Source of the DNA: Siderastrea siderea
Taxonomy: Eukaryota > Cnidaria > Anthozoa > Scleractinia > Rhizangiidae
NCBI GenBank assembly: GCA_964030785.1
Contig: OZ034971.1
Coordinates: forward strand, 31,782,304-31,846,303
Direction: 5' to 3'
DNA length: 64,000 nt
In this document: positions 57,786 through 64,000 of the stretch, in pieces
How positions within the stretch are numbered: position 1 is the first letter of the stretch
Layout: every line of letters starts with the position of its first letter
Translations under genes and position numbers: made by a program
The notes under the pieces: generated by a model
Seen by the model: only the letters and a program-made list of their open reading frames with translations
Databases searched by the model: none
Told to the model about the DNA's origin: nothing

Positions 57786-57788
57786 TTA

Positions 57789-60558
57789 TTTGTTGGGCAA
57801 GTTAAAGGGTAGAAAAGCATTCCTTTTTGTTTTCAGTAAGCTTTAATTACAGCGTGGCTGATAAAATTAATATTTCCAACAGTTCCTACTTAAAGCAAGA
57901 AATTCAGGCTATTCCCCAAATGCGGAATTTGGCATATAAGCTTAAATTTATTTGTGCAGCATCATTAACAGTGTTGTAAACATTTCCAACTCGATTATTG
58001 ATTAGCTGGGCTTTTCTTGACTGCTTGCAAAATGTTTGTTTATGTCTGAGTCTGACGTGTTACGAATGTTTGTTATATCAAGTGATGTTCAAAAGTTCTA
58101 CAGAGTCTTGCCTTTTAAACAAAACTTTGAATTATAGTTTTGGCATGTTTTGATGACAAACAACAAATTAAAATTTCTAATAAGGTAAGTCTTATAACTT
58201 TTATTTCAGCTTATGTTTTGATGACTTTTGGGAAAATACGCAAGATATTAGAGTTGAAAGAAGGTGGATTGAATTTTGTAGATATCTCTACTTTTACTGA
58301 TTAAGTTAATTATTCCATAATTTGCGGGGTTAAAAATTAACTCCAGTGATTGGTTGCTGTTCGGTTAGTATCCTCAAATAATATTTCTTAGAGGCCCAGG
58401 CCAAAATAAAGTGGCGTTCAATTTCCTCTAGTCTAAAAAAATTAAACTATATTTACTTGAATAAATCCCTTCCAACCCGGGTGGGAAGTAAGTCTTTTAT
58501 CGAGGGATTTTGCCAATAGAACTGTGGGTAAGTCTGGAGTCATATGTCAATAAAAACAAGATGGTGTCGATATATTGTGAATTGATCTAAATACTCCTGA
58601 ATGGCTTTGAATTTCTCCAAGAACTAAAAATTTACTACAGTTAATGAACTTAGAGTTGAGGAAGGGAAAGAAAGGAAAGGTACCCCAATGAAAGTACATT
58701 TGATTTTATTTTAATTTATTGTACAGTAACTACATTGTAACATTTTTTAATTGTAGTCACCCATCTGGGGATCAGACCTCAACTTTAAGTGGCCCTCTTT
58801 AGTCTTAAATCGCCACTGACATTTGGGCAACTGCAAATTCTTAGCCGTAAATTTGTTGTTAATTCACTAATCCTTTTTCATCTGTTCTAGGCATACATGT
58901 ATATATGTCAGCAGTGATCGGTGATGCAGCTTTGTCTTACAGTGAAGGTACGTGGAAGATAGCAGTCAAATAATTATCCCAGCTTACGTATCTAACTGTT
59001 CAGTAAATTGAACTGAAATAAAAGCCGTGAGCTGGTTAATTTGGTTTCAGTAGTTGAACACAATTAAACCAAAAATATGCAAAATATTCAATCCTTCTGC
59101 CTTCAAGTGTGTGAGAACAAGCACAAATGTCTGTAATGTGGAATTTAACCATGATCTGTTTTTCACGTTGTCATGTAAAGACATAAAAGACTGCGTGACT
59201 AAATCAGTGTTTTTGGCTAAAGGAAATTTGGCAAACCTATTTATATTCACAAAGGAAAATAAAAATTGAACCAAGGATAAAATTGAGTCACAACACTTAC
59301 ACTTACAAGTTATAAAATCCATTTTTCATGGTGATGTGGGGTTTATTCCGGCAGTTATACTATGTTTCCATGATACTGGTTGTCTGGTATGGATTTCCAT
59401 ACCAGAGTGAGAATTTGATCCGGTACCACTACTGGAGTGAACTCACACACCATATGTAATCACATAAACAGGTACAGAGAAACGCGAGGGAACCGTAATG
59501 AACTTGTACCACAATGAATGTCATAGTAGTGTCATGACTAAACACCCCGTTAGACTAAAGTTGAGCAGCTCTCAAGAATGTTGAACAACATGCTCGGAGG
59601 CCAAGGAGCAGTGATGCCCTGGTTTCATGAAAGCAGTGCAAACTCAGACCAGTATGGTTTTGTTTACATGAGACCAGTCTAAAAGTCAGACTGGCATGAA
59701 GTGTTTACATGGAACCCATCCATCCCTTAGAATCCATTTTACATGTGTCTATTATCCACCAGTTTGGAATGCTTCAATGCCACTTATTTACTGTGTATGC
59801 TCAAAACAAATATCTCAGACCCGTTTCATTTGAACTCAGTTCATGTTTACATGGTTCCCCAGTCTGATTTTAGACCGTTGTGAGTCATTTGTATCAGTTC
59901 AGCAATGGTCATCAGTCAAACCAACCTGAGATGATAATTATTTTATACTGGCTTCACATTTCATACCGCCTTCATGTAAACAGAAGCAAGCATTAGTATG
60001 GAGTTGATCTGAAGTCGTTCCGGCCTAGGTTGGTACCATTCTCATAGACAATGAGCAGTCTCTAATTTTTCTCTGGCGCATTCACACCAACTGTCCTGCA
60101 CATCGCCCCGGATGAAATTGCATTCATATAGAAAGTCTCAAAGTGTCCTTGAGCAGTAACATTCTTGCTCTGGTGAAATAACAGACAGTCCGTAGTTCTA
60201 ACCCTTAAACGTTTGGGTGGCTGCAAGTAGAAAGGATATATTCTTCCATGGATATTTTACTCGCTCTGTTAGAGCTTAAAAACAGATCTTTACCGCTAAT
60301 GAGCAATACATTTAGTGACAATATTGCAAATGTTTCAAGATTCCTTTGTCTCTTGATTCCCAGAGGAAATTGAAGACAAAGAAACCCAACCAAGTAGAGA
60401 GGTTTATCTGTAAAGCCTTGGAGTCATGTTAGAATTTTGGTATATCAAACATGGGCTACTGGGAATTTGCTGGACTATGAACAAGATCTTTGACATGGGG
60501 ATTCCATCCAGGTGACAATTTGTGCTTGTTTTGTGCCATGACTTATTCCTTGCAAGCT
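57789..60558. other. AT-rich spacer, no gene supported
   Basis: Only short ORFs. I see no splice-supported exon, tRNA or long repeat. A patch rich in CAGACTGG/CCAGTCTG-like motifs (59640-59900) may be degenerate repeat. Confidence 0.4.
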
Positions 60559-60906
60559 CCGGCCGACCGGCCGACCAACCGACCGACCGACCGACCGACC
60601 GACCGACCGACCGACCGACCGACCGACCGACCGACCGACCGACCGACCGACCGACCGACCGACCGACCGACCGACCGAAACTGTAGTCATTGTCGAAACT
60701 GTAGTCATTGATTGATTGATTGATGGATGGATGGATGGATGGATGGATGGATGGACGGATGGACGGACGGACGGACGGACAAACGGACGGACGGACGGAC
60801 GGACGGACAAACGGACGGACGGACGGACGGACAAACGGACGGACGGACGGACGGACGGACGGACGGACGGCCGGCCGACTGACCGACCGACCGGCCGGCC
60901 GGCCGG
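60559..60906. repeat. Compound tetranucleotide microsatellite
   Basis: (CCGA)n at 60559-60678, a short duplicated AACTGTAGTCATTG, (ATTG)n, (ATGG)n to ~60755, (ACGG)n to ~60870, then CCGACCGGCCGG-type sequence. PSVRPSVRP and DGRTDGRTD ORFs on either strand are translations of it. It ends at the edge of the duplicated unit (60907). Confidence 0.95.
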
Positions 60907-63102
60907 TCGTTTTTACTTTGACGTCGTTAAGAAACCAATGCAAACAACACATGCAGCAGTGACATCCTGTCACGTTTAACAGCACGATAATGGACAGCAT
61001 GTGTCATCGTATATGTAGCGGACATGATTATAATTGTGCAAGTCTCGTTGAGAAAACTACAACTTTATTATACTTCTATCACTTCTTAGAGCAAAAAATG
61101 CAATTTATCTTTTACAAGCAGGGAACTATAAAAAATATTGGGAGTCTAAGAAAAGAAGATATTGTTAAAGTAATAGACCTCTTCTTCACAGTCTTTACGT
61201 GACTTGAAGTATATTGGTTAGCCATTTTATGTTTTTCCAAACGAAATAGAGTTCACACAACTTTTCGATTTGTTTTCTTTTTACTCTGTTGTTTTGCATG
61301 CTTTAGAGGATGTAAAAACATCTGTCTAAAAGTCAACTGATAAATATGGTAGTATGGAGGAACGTTTTCTGTAATTCAAATGATTTAGTTTATGTCCGTT
61401 TATGCAGCATGCATTTTAGAAAAGACTGTTGAATCATATGTAGTGAACAGTGCGCCTTCCCGTTATGTTTAATAGCACTTTGTTGCATCAAGTGTTAATT
61501 GTTGTGATCGCAAGGCTTGTTGAGAAATTAATGGTCTTGAATTTTTTTTCTTTCCCATGTTTCCACCAATACTGTAGCTCCACCGTTCTACATATAAAAC
61601 ATAAACAACCCACATTTTTTATTCCCTGCGATTGGGGGGTAATGCTCGAAACGCCAACTTTCAATTTCTTACGGTGACCAATTTACCTCATCAACTCAGT
61701 TGATAAATCTACATTTTTGTGTTTCACTTCTCCGCCGACGCAGCACCACAGTTTCTTTAGAAGCTAACGCCATTATTCATTTGGAATTAATGGCGCTTTC
61801 CCAAAGACATATCTATTATTTTGTCGCGGGGACAAGTCGCTTTAACAGTGCAAACGATGAGACAATAAAAATTGGCGTTATTTGGTCTCCGCAACCTCAC
61901 GCACAAATTCAAGCAGGTTTCAATTCGTTTGTCAGGTCGCGGAGACAAAATTTGGTCGCAGCGACGGCGTTTTCTTATAAAACTGTTATCACCGACTTGT
62001 CACTGCGTCATGTCCTTGCAGTCTGTCGCCTATGGTATCCTGACCTCAAGAAACATCCGGGGTGTATCCTTCAAACTCTGCTTAATAGCCCCTGCTACCT
62101 GTAAAAAATATTCTGGTTATTCTCCCTCCCCCTCCCCACCCCCCGAGCAAAAGCCCCCTCACTATCCTACTTTTTCTTCAGAAGGTACAACAGGGATTTA
62201 AGTCATACAGAAAAAATTCCGGATTGAAAAGAAGCTACTATTTAGTTTCTTTCCGTTTCATTGTATTTCTCTAATTTTGTGACTGCTACAGACGTAATTG
62301 AAACCACCTCAATCATGTCCAAGGAATTCAACGATGATTTTGACCGGTAAAGTCACTTGTTATTAAATCAGTCTTCGTGGAGATCAAGTCGTTAAATACC
62401 TTTCACGTTTCATTTCTGTCTTGTCAACCACAAGTTTGAACTCCCGGATTGGGCAGCCTATTTCTCCTTCTAATGGCGCGGAATTGTGGATGGAAATACA
62501 CTGATCTGAATCCCAAGTAAGATGGTTTGCTAAACGATATAGATGGTTTTCCTAACCTGAACCCGCTCCATCAAATGTTTATGAGAGGACTGTAGCCAAG
62601 AAGGTGAGGATTTTATTTTTATCAGCATATTTGAGAGCTCTGTTGTGTTAGCCGTTGCATCAAGTTACTTACAAGCAAAAGTGTCCGCAACAAAGTCGTA
62701 GAATGAATAACATGTACAAGGCGCTTCATTTTTTCAGAGTTAAAAACACTTTTAGTTATTGTCATTTACATACGTGGTTCATTTTATTTGTACAGAAGAC
62801 AGACTTTTCACTTTGGTTACAAGTATAACTTCTACAGCTATTGAAAGGCTTTTGCAATGATTAAACAAGAAAGCAAACTTTTTTATATAAATGAAAAAGA
62901 AAGGTGATCGGTGAAAGATAATTTTACAAATTTCTTTCGCCTGCAGACATTTAGTAGCAATTGTCCGTCTATACATCTCCGATATGATATTTTTGTGTTG
63001 AAAAAGAAAATGCGAAACACGTTAAGATGATCAAGGCATCAAAGAAAATTTCAATTTTGTAGTGTGGTTCAATCTATTGCCAACATGTCCTTTGTTCAAA
63101 GC
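60907..63102. repeat. Second copy of the duplicated intergenic unit, 3' of copy D
   Basis: Matches 29609-31947 along its length, including the GCTCGAAACG segment (~61645), the C-rich tract (~62130) and the exon-like ATGTCCAAGG segment (~62314). No intact gene. Confidence 0.8.
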
Positions 63103-63869
63103 CTAGAAGCTGCCGAGCCAAAATTGACTTGTCGAATTTATGGAGGAAATGCAGCGAAACGCAGGGTTGGTTGCCACGTAGAAACCGAAGTTATCTTCAT
63201 TCTCTATCCCTCCTGCCTGTCCACTGAAATCACAGCCTCGTTCTTGACCAATCCAGCTGTCAATGTGAAGGAGAACTTTGAGCTGTAAGCCGTCCAAACT
63301 GTGCAGTTGGCACACTCATTTCCACGAACAATGACAAACTCGGAAAAAAGACAAAACAAGCCATGTGCAGACTCCATGAACAAATCCATGAACAAATTAC
63401 AAGTGGCTCGCCAGTGAGTGGAGACATCTTGGATGGATTTCATACGGGACATTGACAAACGGTAGTTGTTCCATTCAGGTGCATCTTGGTTGATTGGCAT
63501 ATCGTGCAGGTAGAACGCTTTGGTATTGAAAGCGTCATTGTTTTGAAAGGAGTGAGACTGGATCAGAGTCCATGCAACACCAGGCTCGGAATCAAAGTTG
63601 CTGTAGACTGGCAATGAGATGTTCTGTTGGTCTGTAATGTTGTAGATTCCATTGGTTTTCACTTGTTTGCCGATCATGACGTCTTTCCATGATCGCGGAG
63701 GTAGCACGACTTTTCACCTGTGTCCCGTGTATCCTGGCGGACAAGTGCATTGGAATCTTCTTTTGTTGAAGTCACACACTTCACGACACTTGCCACCATG
63801 TTGACAGGGTGCGGTCTCACAACACTTGTTATGACAGGTTGGATCAGAACAGGTTTGGCGCGGAGCACC
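63103..63869 (-). pseudogene. Copy D of PAN/EGF/fibrinogen-like gene: exon 2, broken; exon 1 beyond window
   Basis: Acceptor TTTTTGTCTAG, then EGF (CCETAPCQHGGKC, CTCPPGYTGHR) and fibrinogen-like sequence (NGIYNITDQQNIS, PEWNNYRLSMSRMKS, ending FWLGSF). Damage: TGA in place of the last EGF Cys (~63714), conserved Cys changed to Trp and Ser (SWKDV, VYSNF), a ~60-bp deletion in the fibrinogen-like part near 63395, and a frame change near 63290. Upstream of the acceptor (63870-64000) is intron sequence like that of copy C. Confidence 0.8.
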
Positions 63870-64000
63870 CTAGACAAAAAGTTGTAAGATTGTTAGTCAT
63901 AGAAGAACGCATTCTAATGTGGAAAGAAAAGAGTATGTATACACAAACGCCGTTTAGCGCTGATATTTGTGGTAAAATATGAGTTTCTGATATGTCGTTG

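Noticed and set aside
60404..61000. Long ORFs with PSVRPSVRP and VGRSVGRS repeats
   Set aside because: Translations of a tetranucleotide microsatellite.

Overview
The window comes from an animal nuclear genome, most likely an anthozoan cnidarian such as a stony coral. This is inferred from spliced genes, AT-rich intergenic DNA packed with inverted-repeat transposons, a secreted PAN/apple + EGF + fibrinogen-like gene family, and a Polinton. No rRNA, tRNA or CRISPR array was seen.

Region 1 (1-19956) is a decayed Polinton/Maverick (adintovirus-like) element. Its left tip lies outside the window. Its right end sits in the first exon of a host gene, after an apparent 6-bp target ACTGAC. On the minus strand it carries a protein-primed DNA polymerase B, a phospholipase A2-like protein, several small basic virion-type proteins, a chimeric protease/packaging-ATPase remnant, a double-jelly-roll major capsid protein, two tandem penton-type genes, a chromodomain integrase and a zinc-finger protein. 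On the plus strand it carries small accessory genes, including a SLOG (YspA-like) nucleotide-binding protein. Almost every core gene has stops, frameshifts or internal deletions, so the copy cannot be autonomous. Two divergent promoters are readable; one is built of three ~77-bp repeats, each with a CArG-type box and CCAAT boxes.

Region 2 (19957-34140) is a host tandem gene cluster on the minus strand. Copy A is cut by the Polinton, copy B is a pseudogene with a TTAA-flanked MITE in its intron, and copy C is an intact two-exon gene of 394 residues. A fourth copy (D, broken) starts at 63869 after a second block of the same duplicated unit (60907 to window end).

Region 3 (34141-60906) separates these blocks and is mostly transposon. 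It holds an 8.5-kb fold-back element and two smaller elements with TTAA targets, and an ~11-kb element. The 11-kb element's inverted ends are 28-bp minisatellite arrays, and its interior carries a decayed DDE-type transposase + OTU protease + CXC-like gene. Nested MITEs with TTA targets follow, then a plain stretch, then a compound tetranucleotide array exactly at the edge of the second duplicated block.

Functions are read from motifs and gene order only. No database search, alignment program or splicing evidence was available. Coordinates of repeat boundaries are by eye.
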